From assembly GCA_026414765.1 (NCBI GenBank), contig JAOAIJ010000012.1:29755-93754 (forward strand): DNA of 64,000 bases, written 5' to 3'. Positions 17,245 through 25,719 of this stretch are shown piece after piece. The notes under the pieces were generated by a model that made no database searches, had not been told where the DNA came from, and saw only the letters and a program-made list of their open reading frames with translations. The DNA is from Clostridia bacterium. Lineage in GTDB: Bacteria; Bacillota; Clostridia; Acetivibrionales; DSM-27016. The translations under genes were made by a program, and so were the position numbers. Position 1 is the stretch's first letter, and each line of letters begins with the position of its first letter.

Positions 17245-17966
17245 TTCGCAATATACTCAAACTCACCTCTGCTCCCATTATATTTTACGGTTTTCTGTGT
17301 CTGGTTGCTGCTGAAGGCTATCTTAAAGGCCTTGCTCTGAGCTCTGCTTACGTATGAGTTACTGGTTCTGCCCATCGAAGATTGCCATTGGTAAATCTTT
17401 ATTACACTGCCGTTTTCCACCTGACTGGACAGCAGGATGCACAAATACTCAACCGGTTTAAACAGGGAATATTGGCTGTAGGGCAAATATACTCCTGTGG
17501 TCGGACATTGGGAATACAACTGCTGGTTTGCACGCGCACTCTGGGCAAGGCCGAAAACCATTCCTTTTGGCTCCCTCTGGTTATTGGTAATCATATATTC
17601 TTCCTGGTCAAGCCCCTCTTGTGAAACTGGATTTTCAAACATGTTGTCTGCGAATTTATAGTTTTTTCCGGGTATTGAAGGAGCTATTGAATTGACTCTG
17701 ATCACACTCCCTTCTTCAATATCGTTCAGGGAGCAAAAAACACTGTATTCAGGACTCCACTCAAATACATTGTTCTGAAAAGGTTTTACTGCTACCCATA
17801 CAATATGCTTTGTATATGGAGTGGGGTCTGCATACAGTTTTACGAAGACCAGCTTTTCTTCAGCCTTATTGATTATGCTAAGATCTTCCGGGTTAAAAGT
17901 CACGGTGAGCGTATATGTCCCCACAGTTTCTTCTCCCTTCCAGGATAATTTGATACTGCTCTTCAA
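17241..17966 (-). CDS. Unknown protein, paralogue of the 18661-19299 product
   Basis: A 241-aa soluble protein with no signal peptide or membrane segment. It is homologous along its whole length to the product of 18661-19299: both share FxxEDL, a WVxxKPFxxN block followed by YxxxCS, FG(L/M)AQ, PY(S/N)QYxxFxPxE and a C-terminal V(K/Y)Y..G.F.Y. The extended strand-rich pattern suggests a beta-sandwich fold, but I recognise no named family. The start is TTG at 17966, overlapping by 4 nt the stop of the caspase-like gene (TTGA), so translation is coupled. It has a Gln/Ser-rich insert near residues 185-215 that the paralogue lacks. Confidence 0.72.
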   Translation of the reverse strand: MKSSIKLSWKGEETVGTYTLTVTFNPEDLSIINKAEEKLVFVKLYADPTPYTKHIVWVAVKPFQNNVFEWSPEYSVFCSLNDIEEGSVIRVNSIAPSIPGKNYKFADNMFENPVSQEGLDQEEYMITNNQREPKGMVFGLAQSARANQQLYSQCPTTGVYLPYSQYSLFKPVEYLCILLSSQVENGSVIKIYQWQSSMGRTSNSYVSRAQSKAFKIAFSSNQTQKTVKYNGSRGEFEYIAN

Positions 17967-18547
17967 ATAGTATAACTCGGGATATCAATTTCCAGCTCGT
18001 TAGGACGGTGTATGTTTAGTTGAACTACATCCAGTCTATCGTGGTTAAGGCGCAAAACGCTTCCAATTGTTGTGGCAGCTGGCCTGTCGGGATAGAGGAA
18101 TACGGTGTCTGTACAGGCATATATGAAGTGTACACGCGGTCCATCTCCGTAGTAAGACAGATCTTCCATGAATATCGACCTGTCCCCGTCTGACGCTACC
18201 TGGCAGGCGAGGATGATGAGGGAGGAGTTCGGCAGAATATATGGATTTATTGCATTTATAAAAGCTCTCGGCGGTATGTCTCCGGCACCATATCCTACTC
18301 GGACAACGGGATCTCTTCCGTTATCGGAAGAGATCTGGAAAGAATTTGCTGTTCCGTGGGTAGCGATAATCACCTGCGAAAATTCATTTCCTCGCCGCTG
18401 GTAACGTGCTATTTGCGTTGTGATATCATCCAACCCATTTGCCTGGATATTTACGCAGCTGGCACTCCGTTCGCATAATGCTGCTGCATATTTCTGACCT
18501 GTAGTATGATTATGATTATCATTCCAAATAATCAATCGGGTTTTCAT
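17963..18547 (-). CDS. Putative caspase-fold (clan CD-like) peptidase
   Basis: A 194-aa soluble protein. Strand-HG and strand-AC signatures are visible: QVIIATHGTANSF (H64) and SSLIILACQVASD (C115), separated by 51 residues, as in the His/Cys dyads of caspase-fold families such as CHAT, gingipain-like and metacaspase proteins. The N-terminus (RLIIWND, then YAAALCERSAS) fits the first strand and helix of that fold. There is no pro-domain or signal peptide. It is translationally coupled to the downstream gene and lies between two paralogous genes that may be substrates or partners. TGGAGG precedes ATG 18547. The peptidase call rests on two motifs only, so it is tentative. Confidence 0.55.
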   Translation of the reverse strand: MKTRLIIWNDNHNHTTGQKYAAALCERSASCVNIQANGLDDITTQIARYQRRGNEFSQVIIATHGTANSFQISSDNGRDPVVRVGYGAGDIPPRAFINAINPYILPNSSLIILACQVASDGDRSIFMEDLSYYGDGPRVHFIYACTDTVFLYPDRPAATTIGSVLRLNHDRLDVVQLNIHRPNELEIDIPSYTI

Positions 18548-18660
18548 TTATATGTCCTCCACATGAAATAATTGTCTGGCCTGTGAACAAAGGGCATCAC
18601 CGGAGGGCTTGTAAAACTCCGGTGATACTTCGGTTTTAGGGCAAAGTTGTCGAAAGCGGC

Positions 18661-19299
18661 TCAGGCATATACGAACATACCTTTCTTTTGGTCATATACG
18701 ATATTTTTTTCTATGTCACTGCCTGAATATGTTATATCCAGAGTTTTACTTCCGACCTGGCTGATTACCATATCGTTCTGCGTATTTGCAAGCATTACGA
18801 CACTTATTTTTTCAAGAGGTGTGAAAATACCGTACTGATTGTAAGGTATTACGGCTGCATTTAGGGTGTTTACTTTATAGTTCGTGTTGTTTACAATGAC
18901 ATCCTGTGCCATACCAAAGGTCAGACTATTATAAGCCGAGTCTTTATTGAGAACCATGAACTGACCGCCGGTGAGAGGCTTTTCCGGTGGAGGTTCTGTC
19001 CTTTTCTGGAATATGGCCTTCTCAAACGGATAGCATTTCTGGTCAACTACATCGTTCTCGTGGGACATCTTATTTATCACCGTTCCGTCGTCCAGTTCTA
19101 CCTTATTGGAACAATATAAGGCATAGTTTTCCTCCCACGTAACCGTATTACTCATAAATGGCTTAAAGCTTACCCATGCAACATTTTTGCTGCCTATCCC
19201 GTTTGTTTTAACCTGTTTGAATATGGTAATATTTTCACCGGCTTCGTACAGAGCGGCAAGATCTTCCTTCTTAAAATTGATATTGAGGTTGTATTGCAT
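18661..19299 (-). CDS. Unknown protein, paralogue of the 17241-17966 product
   Basis: A 212-aa soluble protein, first structural gene after the LytTR regulator. It opens with MQYNLNINFKKEDL and contains VAWVSFKPFMSN, YALYCS, LTFGMAQ, VIPYNQYGIFTPLEKISVV and a C-terminal GMFVYA, each with a counterpart in the 17241-17966 product. Overall similarity is moderate but colinear, so an old duplication is likely. There is no secretion signal. The ribosome site is excellent (AGGAGG, 8 nt from ATG 19299), suggesting high expression. I recognise no family; carbohydrate-binding, pore-forming or structural beta-sandwich roles are all possible. Confidence 0.72.
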   Translation of the reverse strand: MQYNLNINFKKEDLAALYEAGENITIFKQVKTNGIGSKNVAWVSFKPFMSNTVTWEENYALYCSNKVELDDGTVINKMSHENDVVDQKCYPFEKAIFQKRTEPPPEKPLTGGQFMVLNKDSAYNSLTFGMAQDVIVNNTNYKVNTLNAAVIPYNQYGIFTPLEKISVVMLANTQNDMVISQVGSKTLDITYSGSDIEKNIVYDQKKGMFVYA

Positions 19300-19443
19300 T
19301 ATATTTTCCTCCTAATTCAGATTGTTTTGAATAGTTAACTATCGCAGTATTATTATGATGAGAATTGATAAGATTATCTTATTTTCATGCTGAGATGCAA
19401 ATAGCAGGGATAATGTTCAAATATAGCATGCAAAATGCATATC

Positions 19444-19821
19444 CTACCAGCCTATAATCTGCTTGAACTCCTTTATATATTTCCTGCTGACGGGGACAGT
19501 ACCTTCCCATGACTCCAGTTTCAGCATGAGCGTGCTGTTAAACCATGGTGTTACCTCCAGAACCTTGTCCAGGTTGATCAGATAGTTTTTGTGGCACCTG
19601 AAGAACCTGTCCGACAGGTGTTTTTCTAAATATGACAACGAGTGCCTGTTTTCAAAAGAGGATGCTTTATTAATAATGCTGAACACCCTGCCGGTTTCTG
19701 CCTGGAAGAAACAAATATCCTTTTCATTTTTTAGCAATATGCGTTTTTCATACATGACTGCAACCCTGCCTGTATGAGAAGACTTGCGGCCAGTTCCTTG
19801 TGCCTGGTATTTTTTTTGCAC
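19444..19821 (-). CDS. LytTR DNA-binding half of a split response regulator
   Basis: The C-terminal half of a LytTR-type regulator, 125 codons. The LytTR domain occupies most of it: ILLKNEKDICFFQAETGRVF, then SLSYLEKHLSDRFFRCHKNYLINLD and VPVSRKYIKEFKQ, all standard LytTR positions. A GTG can be read at 19821, but no convincing ribosome site lies there. The frame overlaps, in +1 phase, the end of the receiver-domain frame, and the two would form one roughly 240-aa regulator if the phase changed at either A8 tract (19811-19818, 19830-19837 by minus-strand reading). Loss of one A joins the frames. It may be a slippage-expressed gene, a recent frameshift or a sequencing error. Confidence 0.7.
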   Translation of the reverse strand: MQKKYQAQGTGRKSSHTGRVAVMYEKRILLKNEKDICFFQAETGRVFSIINKASSFENRHSLSYLEKHLSDRFFRCHKNYLINLDKVLEVTPWFNSTLMLKLESWEGTVPVSRKYIKEFKQIIGW

Positions 19822-20179
19822 ATCCCGGGTTTTTTTTATTAAGGTTGTTTATGGTCTCCTCCAACTGCACGGCAGACAGTGGTTTTGATAAAAAAAATAT
19901 GGACTCCAGCTTGCATATGTCTATGAGGGTAGGGTTGCTTTCAAACATAAATACTATTTCCGTTTCCCTTTTTTCTCCCTGTATCTTCTTTGCGGCTTTT
20001 ATCCCTGAGGGTATATCCATATCAATAAATGCCGCATCAGCTTCCAGCTTGCTTATTTCTCCGGCAAACAGGGACGGAGCAGACACCATCAAAAGGCTTG
20101 AAATCTGGGGGAGCTTGTTCAGCTCGCTCTCCAGCTTTGCCAAAAAAGATTGATTATCCCCTATAAGTACGACTCTCAT
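19748..20179 (-). CDS. Receiver-domain half of a split LytTR response regulator
   Basis: A CheY-like receiver of 143 codons (MRVVLIGDNQSFLAKLESEL, DAAFIDMDIPSGIKAAKKI, VFMFESNP and FFLSKPLSAVQLEE). The phospho-accepting Asp is in FIDMD and the conserved Lys in LSKP. The first acidic pair is reduced to GDN, so phosphorylation may be weak or different. After the receiver the frame enters a Lys/Asn linker with two A8 tracts and then runs into the LytTR gene out of phase. AGGAGG lies upstream of ATG 20179. No partner histidine kinase is nearby. It is the presumed activator of the block at 17241-19299. Confidence 0.72.
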   Translation of the reverse strand: MRVVLIGDNQSFLAKLESELNKLPQISSLLMVSAPSLFAGEISKLEADAAFIDMDIPSGIKAAKKIQGEKRETEIVFMFESNPTLIDICKLESIFFLSKPLSAVQLEETINNLNKKNPGCAKKIPGTRNWPQVFSYRQGCSHV

Positions 20180-20376
20180 TTAAATTCCTCCTCGTTCTCG
20201 TTCTGATTGATACACTATAGATTATTGACAACAATCTGCAGAGGTTTTAGCTGAGTACCAGCGCAAGAGCATATGGGTGGTGTTTACGTATTTACCATAA
20301 AATAACATATTGAAAATAATCACTTAACATAGTTTGGTTATTATATTGTTAAACTAAATTTAAGGAGGAAAGAAGA

Positions 20377-21480
20377 ATGTCAAAAAGCAAATCAACCGTT
20401 AATCACTTGAAGCCGTCTATTACTGCTTTGCTGACTGTGGTAATGCTTGTAGTAACGTTTACTGTTTTGGCAAGTGCTGAATATGTCTCAAATGCTGCCT
20501 CTGTCAACTATAACGTTTACTACGGATCACTGCACAATCATTCAAATGTGTCGGACGGCACAGGAACACCTGCACAGGCATATGCATATGCAAGAGACAC
20601 TGCAGGCCTTGATTTTTTTGCCCTTGCCGACCATGCTGAAAGCATATCTTCGACAGAATGGACGTCCATAAAAAATGCTGCTGATACTTATAACCAGGAT
20701 GGTACATTTGTTGCATTACATGGATTTGAGTGGTCTCATTCAACCTATGGACATGTTGCAGTCATCAACACAACAGACTACTGTAAGAGTACCAGTCTGG
20801 CCACAAATACTTTCAGTGAGCTGATAACATGGTTATCATCAAGAAATTGCGTCGCATTCTTTAATCACCCCGGACGCCAGGATTCTATAGGAAGTGAGTT
20901 TAACCACTTTTCAACAACGCCAAGCAGCAAATTTGTCGGAATGGAGTTGTGGAATAAAAACGATCCATTCACTACCTATTACTACAATGACGGCTATTAT
21001 CCAAACGACGGGAGCAAAGGGTATTTCGATGAAGCCAACACCCGCAGGTGGAAAGTAGGAGCAGCAGGTGCACATGATAACCACAGCGGCACATGGGGGA
21101 CTGAAAACGACTACCGCCTTGCAATACTGGCAACTGCCAAAACAAGAGCTTCCATATATGAAGCCCTGCAAAACAGAAGATTTTTTACCACGCTGGATAA
21201 GAACATTACCTTGTCACTTGAAATAAGCGGATCCCAGATGGGTTCAACCATAAGTGCAGGAACATACGATGCAGTTATAAAAGCAGGAGACGGGAACTCT
21301 GAAGTATTTTCTGAAGTGAAGCTGTTCAAAAACGGGACAGCAATATATACATGGACTCCAAACAGCACGAATCCTGTTATTACACAAAGTCTTACTACCT
21401 CCACTGGTGATTATTACTATATTAAAGTAAAACAGGCAGACGGCAATGAGGCAATTTCCTCTCCTGTGTATATACAATGA
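20377..21480 (+). CDS. Secreted PHP-domain metallohydrolase-like protein
   Basis: A 367-aa exported protein. Residues 1-45 hold a signal peptide with a long hydrophobic core (ALLTVVMLVVTFTVLASA). The PHP metal motifs follow: LHNHSNVSDGTGT, ADHAES, LHGFEWSH, FNHPG and HDNHSG, the pattern of CehA/McbA-like PHP hydrolases. The last roughly 90 residues look like a beta-rich domain (VIKAGDGNSEVFSEVKLF). The substrate is unknown; phosphoester or carboxylester hydrolysis is typical of PHP proteins. AAGGAGGAAAG precedes ATG 20377. It is divergent from the LytTR regulator, with a roughly 200-bp shared control region containing a TAGTTT/AAACTA inverted repeat around 20330-20356. Confidence 0.8.
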   Translation: MSKSKSTVNHLKPSITALLTVVMLVVTFTVLASAEYVSNAASVNYNVYYGSLHNHSNVSDGTGTPAQAYAYARDTAGLDFFALADHAESISSTEWTSIKNAADTYNQDGTFVALHGFEWSHSTYGHVAVINTTDYCKSTSLATNTFSELITWLSSRNCVAFFNHPGRQDSIGSEFNHFSTTPSSKFVGMELWNKNDPFTTYYYNDGYYPNDGSKGYFDEANTRRWKVGAAGAHDNHSGTWGTENDYRLAILATAKTRASIYEALQNRRFFTTLDKNITLSLEISGSQMGSTISAGTYDAVIKAGDGNSEVFSEVKLFKNGTAIYTWTPNSTNPVITQSLTTSTGDYYYIKVKQADGNEAISSPVYIQ

Positions 21481-21621
21481 GGAACTCTTTGCTTTGGCAT
21501 AAAGATGGGCAAAAGGACTTAACTTATACAAATTGTTGTAAAAATCGGAAAATCACTTATTCAAATAATTCTTATAAAGCTCTGGCTGATTACTATAAAG
21601 GTGCGAGAAACAGTAAATTCA

Positions 21622-21645
21622 GGGACCGCCGTTCGTGGCGGTCTC
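21622..21645 (-). terminator. Hairpin after the zinc-ribbon gene
   Basis: GACCGCC / GGCGGTC with a 6-nt loop between the convergent ends of the PHP and zinc-ribbon genes. Only a weak T-run follows on the minus strand, so it may serve both transcripts. Confidence 0.5.
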
Positions 21646-21655
21646 AGATCTTTAC

Positions 21656-21871
21656 TCAATGTCCGCAGCAGCCTCCGCACTTGTGTATATTCGGGCATTC
21701 TCCACCCCCGGACTTCCTTGACTGAACTATATTCACACTCTTAAACACGGTTTCAAGCTCATCGCAGCCACATTTCGGGCATTTTATAGTCTTATTGTCC
21801 CTGTCACTCATCTTTGCCATTATGTTAAACTCTTCTCCGCAGTTTTTGCATTTCAAATCATAAAAGGGCAT
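21656..21871 (-). CDS. FmdB-family zinc-ribbon protein
   Basis: A 71-aa small protein beginning MPFYDLKCKNCGEEF. Two CxxC knuckles (CKNC and CPKC) form the zinc ribbon of the FmdB/CxxC_CxxC_SSSS family, and the tail has a His/Cys cluster (CPNIHKCGGCCGH) that may bind extra metal. I chose ATG 21871 because GGAGG lies 8 nt upstream; the five residues before it are not needed. The biochemical role of the family is unclear (regulatory or structural metal-binding). It appears monocistronic. Confidence 0.8.
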   Translation of the reverse strand: MPFYDLKCKNCGEEFNIMAKMSDRDNKTIKCPKCGCDELETVFKSVNIVQSRKSGGGECPNIHKCGGCCGH

Positions 21872-21926
21872 TTTTATAACCTCCATTATGCGATTTTATA
21901 AAATTATAGCATATGATTTGCGTGTT

Positions 21927-22784
21927 TCAAACCCTTATGTCAAAACTGCCGCTATCCTCCGGACGGGTTTCTGTTTCCGGAACAGACCTTTCTCCTGCAT
22001 ACATAACCATAATGCCTGCTATCAGGTAACAGGCACATACATTATACAGTATTGAAGCCGGAAAAACGCTGATTCGGGAAAGCGGGATTACCACCAGTGA
22101 GAGAAGTCCCAGCAGAAATGCCAGATATATCATATATCCCAGGCTGTTGCCTAATCTGGAAGTGAATCTCGAAACAGCTCTGGTAAAAGCTTCAAAAACA
22201 GATACATCATCCCATACGAGTGCATAGGACAAATAAAAAATCAAAAGCGCGACAAAAAAGTAAACAAAAATTACAGGTAAGAAAGCTATACCAAATGCTA
22301 TGGCAAGGTATCCGATTACTCTTAATCCGAGGAAACGGTTCCAGTAGTGACAGCCAAAATGTATAAAATCTTTTATAGACGACTTTTCGTCCTTTCTGTA
22401 TGTGTTTGCTATACAGCCCAGGAAGCCGCCCTCAAGGAATGCTGTAAAAATCGAAAAGAGCAGGACACTGCAAACTATATATAGGCTGCTCCACGGTGCC
22501 GGTATAGTAGTATATGGCGACAGTATGGAGTTTTGGAAGCCGGTATTTGTACTAAAGCTGATAAGGTCTGGAAAAGCATCTACTATATTCTTCAGGCTGG
22601 GCAATGACGAAGGCAGAGTAAATTTCAACTGGAATGAGGGAATTTTCGATATATTTATAAATACCCCTGACGACAGGTAATTCAGCAGTAGAACTACTGA
22701 ATCACTTACTACTGGTATAAGTAAAAGCCATAAATTCTTTCTTATTATTTTCGCTCCCCTGTTTGCTGCATCAGTATATGTCAA
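21927..22784 (-). CDS. Multi-span membrane protein, unknown
   Basis: A 285-aa integral membrane protein with about six hydrophobic segments (LWLLLIPVVSDSVVLLL, LYIVCSVLLFSIFTAF, FLPVIFVYFFVALLIFYL, GYMIYLAFLLGLLSLVVI, others). The architecture and the DVSVFEAFTRAVS loop recall uncharacterised DUF4013/YciC-like membrane proteins, but I am not sure. I place the start at TTG 22784, since GAGGGAGG lies 7 nt upstream; ATG 22805 is inside that ribosome site. It is divergent from the next gene, with under 80 bp between starts. Function unknown. Confidence 0.65.
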   Translation of the reverse strand: MTYTDAANRGAKIIRKNLWLLLIPVVSDSVVLLLNYLSSGVFINISKIPSFQLKFTLPSSLPSLKNIVDAFPDLISFSTNTGFQNSILSPYTTIPAPWSSLYIVCSVLLFSIFTAFLEGGFLGCIANTYRKDEKSSIKDFIHFGCHYWNRFLGLRVIGYLAIAFGIAFLPVIFVYFFVALLIFYLSYALVWDDVSVFEAFTRAVSRFTSRLGNSLGYMIYLAFLLGLLSLVVIPLSRISVFPASILYNVCACYLIAGIMVMYAGERSVPETETRPEDSGSFDIRV

Positions 22785-22862
22785 AGGACTGCCTCCCTCT
22801 TCCATTTTATGTTTTATAGTGCTAAAATTACTATACCACATATGAAGGGTTTGGTAAAATAT

Positions 22863-24152
22863 ATGAGAGTAAAAACCCGGCTTTCGGCGGTTGCAATATC
22901 TGCAGCAGCTGTTGTTTGTACAGTACTGATACTTTGCATCAGTATTGCTTTCGGATTTTATTTTGGCCCGGAAAAGGATAGGCCGAAATCACCGGCTTTG
23001 ATCATCAAAAATGAAAACTCATACTATAATACTTTGCCTGAATGGGTTCACGTTGGTAAGGGCGGGTATAAGCTTGTATTTGCGGTTAACGCTCCGGAAC
23101 CCGGTGAAGACTACTCGAGAGAGGAGAACCCCTCAGCCGGCAGAACACCGATGGTATTCGCAGTATTGGACCCCTTAAAAAAAGAAATATGCCAGGTTGA
23201 GAACAATATATATAGGGATAATGTGGACGATGAAAGTAGCAAAGTTTCGCTTACGCCGGGCAAAAGATACGGTACGATAATGCTTGGAAACGGGATGTTT
23301 GCTTATGAAGATGATGGGCAATATATAGACTATGGTGTATATTTTACTTTCAACGATAAGGCCGAGCCTGTACTGTCTTCCTACGGCGGTTCCCATCTGG
23401 CCTATATCAGTCAGGGAGGACTGTTCGGAAGGCCGTTTATAAATTTATATTCCCTGGCAGGAGGTATGTTCTCAGGCGGAGGTTTTATACAAGGACAGCC
23501 TGAGCAAAAGAAGGAGATTTCCATAGCTGCAGGGAGCCTTGTAGGATGGGTGGGTAATTATGAATTACTTTTTTCAACTTCAAGATTGAACAGAAAATTC
23601 CAGTATGTTGACATGCATGATCTGTGGCGTGTACCGGCACAAGGGGGCAAGCCACGGAAAATACGCGATAATGTACATAATCCATTATTTTATTCTGATG
23701 ACGCTGTAATAGTTTTTGCTGAAAGGGAAGAAAACAACTCTTACAGTGTACAAAAAATGCAGCTTGATGGACATGTTGAGAAAATGGTGCGGTTCAGGTA
23801 CACTCCAAAAACTGATGAAATGCCTGCATTGAGTATTACCAACAGGAAGCAGAATCAAAACTTTGATATTTGCTATACAGCTGATGCAGAGGGTGGGAAA
23901 AAGTCGATTATGGCAGTAAATTCACAAAGCAGGGATGTCAGAACTCTGGTAAAGGGACAGGATATCATAGGGCCTGTTATTTCATCATACAAAATCGATG
24001 GGGGAGAAGGTAAATATATGCTATATTTTTCAGAAGAAGAAGGAAGTACAAAAGCTTACGTCATTGATAATATGGGAAATGTACAGTCTGAGATATACGG
24101 AATGCTTGCATCAGCCCCTTCAGAATCTTACAGGAAAGCAGAAAGTGAGTAG
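22863..24152 (+). CDS. Membrane-anchored putative beta-propeller protein
   Basis: A 429-aa protein with one N-terminal membrane anchor (AISAAAVVCTVLILCISIAFGFYFG) and a large outside region. The repeated short-strand pattern (YELLFSTSRLNR, HDLWRVPAQGGKPRKI, DAVIVFAEREEN, YMLYFSEEEGSTKAYVID) suggests a TolB/WD40-like propeller, with no catalytic motif. The start is uncertain: ATG 22863 has AAGGG 13 nt upstream, and ATG 22842 would add seven residues. No family recognised. It sits between an unknown membrane protein and ddl, and its message probably ends at the 24320 hairpin. Confidence 0.6.
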   Translation: MRVKTRLSAVAISAAAVVCTVLILCISIAFGFYFGPEKDRPKSPALIIKNENSYYNTLPEWVHVGKGGYKLVFAVNAPEPGEDYSREENPSAGRTPMVFAVLDPLKKEICQVENNIYRDNVDDESSKVSLTPGKRYGTIMLGNGMFAYEDDGQYIDYGVYFTFNDKAEPVLSSYGGSHLAYISQGGLFGRPFINLYSLAGGMFSGGGFIQGQPEQKKEISIAAGSLVGWVGNYELLFSTSRLNRKFQYVDMHDLWRVPAQGGKPRKIRDNVHNPLFYSDDAVIVFAEREENNSYSVQKMQLDGHVEKMVRFRYTPKTDEMPALSITNRKQNQNFDICYTADAEGGKKSIMAVNSQSRDVRTLVKGQDIIGPVISSYKIDGGEGKYMLYFSEEEGSTKAYVIDNMGNVQSEIYGMLASAPSESYRKAESE

Positions 24153-24319
24153 TATGAATATATTCCCACTGTTTTAAGAACTCTTATTTTCCCAAAAAAC
24201 TTGAAGTTGCCGTACTGAAATAGTAAAATTAAAAATATATATTAATAAGCGGCATATTATTAATATATGCTGATAAAGTTGTGTGTAATAGCGGCAATAA
24301 GGTAAAACCTGTTAAGATC

Positions 24320-24377
24320 AAGACTGAGATATAAAGGCTGATACAGCTTTGAACAAAGTACTATCTGAGTCTTTTTT
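24320..24377 (+). terminator. Terminator or attenuator upstream of ddl
   Basis: AAGACTgAGATA pairs with TATCTgAGTCTT (one internal G-G mismatch), enclosing a smaller stem (AAAGGCTG/CAGCTTT), and runs straight into TTTTTT. It is 168 bp after the previous stop and about 57 bp before ddl, so it may be an attenuator for ddl rather than only a terminator. Confidence 0.55.
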
Positions 24378-24433
24378 CAAGTCTTTTTCCTGTTTGGGTA
24401 CAAGTCTAATTTTTTTGTTGAAGGAGAGTATAT

Positions 24434-25540
24434 ATGTCTGACAAAAAAAGGGTAGCGGTTATTTTCGGTGGGCAGTCTTCAGAACATGAAGTATCCAGAG
24501 TTTCAGCCGAATCTGTTATAAAAAACATAAATAGGGATAAGTATGATGTAGTAATGATAGGTATTACTAAGGATGGTAAGTGGCTTACATATAGCGGCCC
24601 TGTAGAGAAACTGAGCAGTGGGGAATGGGAAAAGGAAGCTGAAGATAATGTGAAAAAGGGAATACAATTACCCTGCGGCAATTCTGCCAGATATATATTT
24701 GCAGCTGCCGGAGCAGAAGAGATGGACAAAAAAATCGATGTGGTTTTTCCCGTACTTCACGGCTGCAATGGAGAAGACGGTACAATACAAGGACTTTTTG
24801 AACTAGCAGCTATGCCTTATGTAGGTTGCGGGGTTTTGGGGGCAGCTTTGGGTATGGATAAGGCCTATTCGAAGATTATATTTGAAAAAGCAGGTATACC
24901 CCAGGGCAAATATCTTGTTTTCAGCAGAAAGCAAGTAGAAAATGATATGGAAGCAATAATAGGAAAAGTTGAAAGCGAACTGGAATATCCTTGTTTTGTA
25001 AAGCCTTCAAATGCAGGCTCTTCAGTAGGTGTCGGTAAGGCTCACAATAAGGCTGAGCTGATTAAGACTTTGGAAAAAGCAGTGAAGTATGACAGAAAAG
25101 TATTGGTTGAGGAGTTTATCAACGGCAGGGAGGTAGAATGCGCTGTTCTTGGAAATGACGAGCCTGTTGCCTCCACAGTCGGTGAGATAATACCGTGTAA
25201 TGAGTTTTATGACTATCAGGCAAAATATGTGGCTAATGATTCAAAATGTGTTATTCCTGCAAACCTTGATGATGAAACAGTGCAAAAAATCAGGAATTAC
25301 GCTGTAAAGGCTTTTAAATCCCTTGATTGTGCCGGACTCTCAAGAGTTGATTTTTTTGTTCACAAGGAAACCGGAAAAGTATACATTAATGAAATTAATA
25401 CACTTCCTGGCTTTACCAGTATAAGCATGTATCCAAAACTGTGGGAAGCGTCGGGAATACCGTACGACGAGCTCATAGACAGGCTAATAGGCCTTGCACT
25501 GGAAAGGTTTGAGGACAACAGGAAGGCAATTGATGCTTGA
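24434..25540 (+). CDS. ddl: D-alanine--D-alanine ligase
   Basis: A 368-aa ATP-grasp ligase making D-Ala-D-Ala for peptidoglycan. VIFGGQSSEHEVS opens the N-terminal domain; CFVKPSNAGSSVGVGKA and VLVEEFINGREVECAVL are the ATP-grasp core; YDYQAKY in the omega loop has the Tyr typical of true D-Ala-D-Ala ligases rather than depsipeptide (VanA-type) ligases, and INEINTLPGFTSISMYP ends the active site. GAAGGAGAG precedes ATG 24434. murI follows on the same strand after 180 bp, so both cell-wall D-amino-acid steps are adjacent. Confidence 0.95.
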   Translation: MSDKKRVAVIFGGQSSEHEVSRVSAESVIKNINRDKYDVVMIGITKDGKWLTYSGPVEKLSSGEWEKEAEDNVKKGIQLPCGNSARYIFAAAGAEEMDKKIDVVFPVLHGCNGEDGTIQGLFELAAMPYVGCGVLGAALGMDKAYSKIIFEKAGIPQGKYLVFSRKQVENDMEAIIGKVESELEYPCFVKPSNAGSSVGVGKAHNKAELIKTLEKAVKYDRKVLVEEFINGREVECAVLGNDEPVASTVGEIIPCNEFYDYQAKYVANDSKCVIPANLDDETVQKIRNYAVKAFKSLDCAGLSRVDFFVHKETGKVYINEINTLPGFTSISMYPKLWEASGIPYDELIDRLIGLALERFEDNRKAIDA

Positions 25541-25719
25541 TAATAATAAACAGTGAAGGTATACTGCCGAAGAATGAGAGCATAACTACTGAAAAATGAA
25601 TTATTTCATATAGGAAATTATTTTGATAAGTTTAAAAGCAGCATAATTAACAAAAGAAAAATTTCTATTATCAATTGTCAATGTACGTTGCCAATTGTAT
25701 TTTGTTGGGGGTAAAATAA

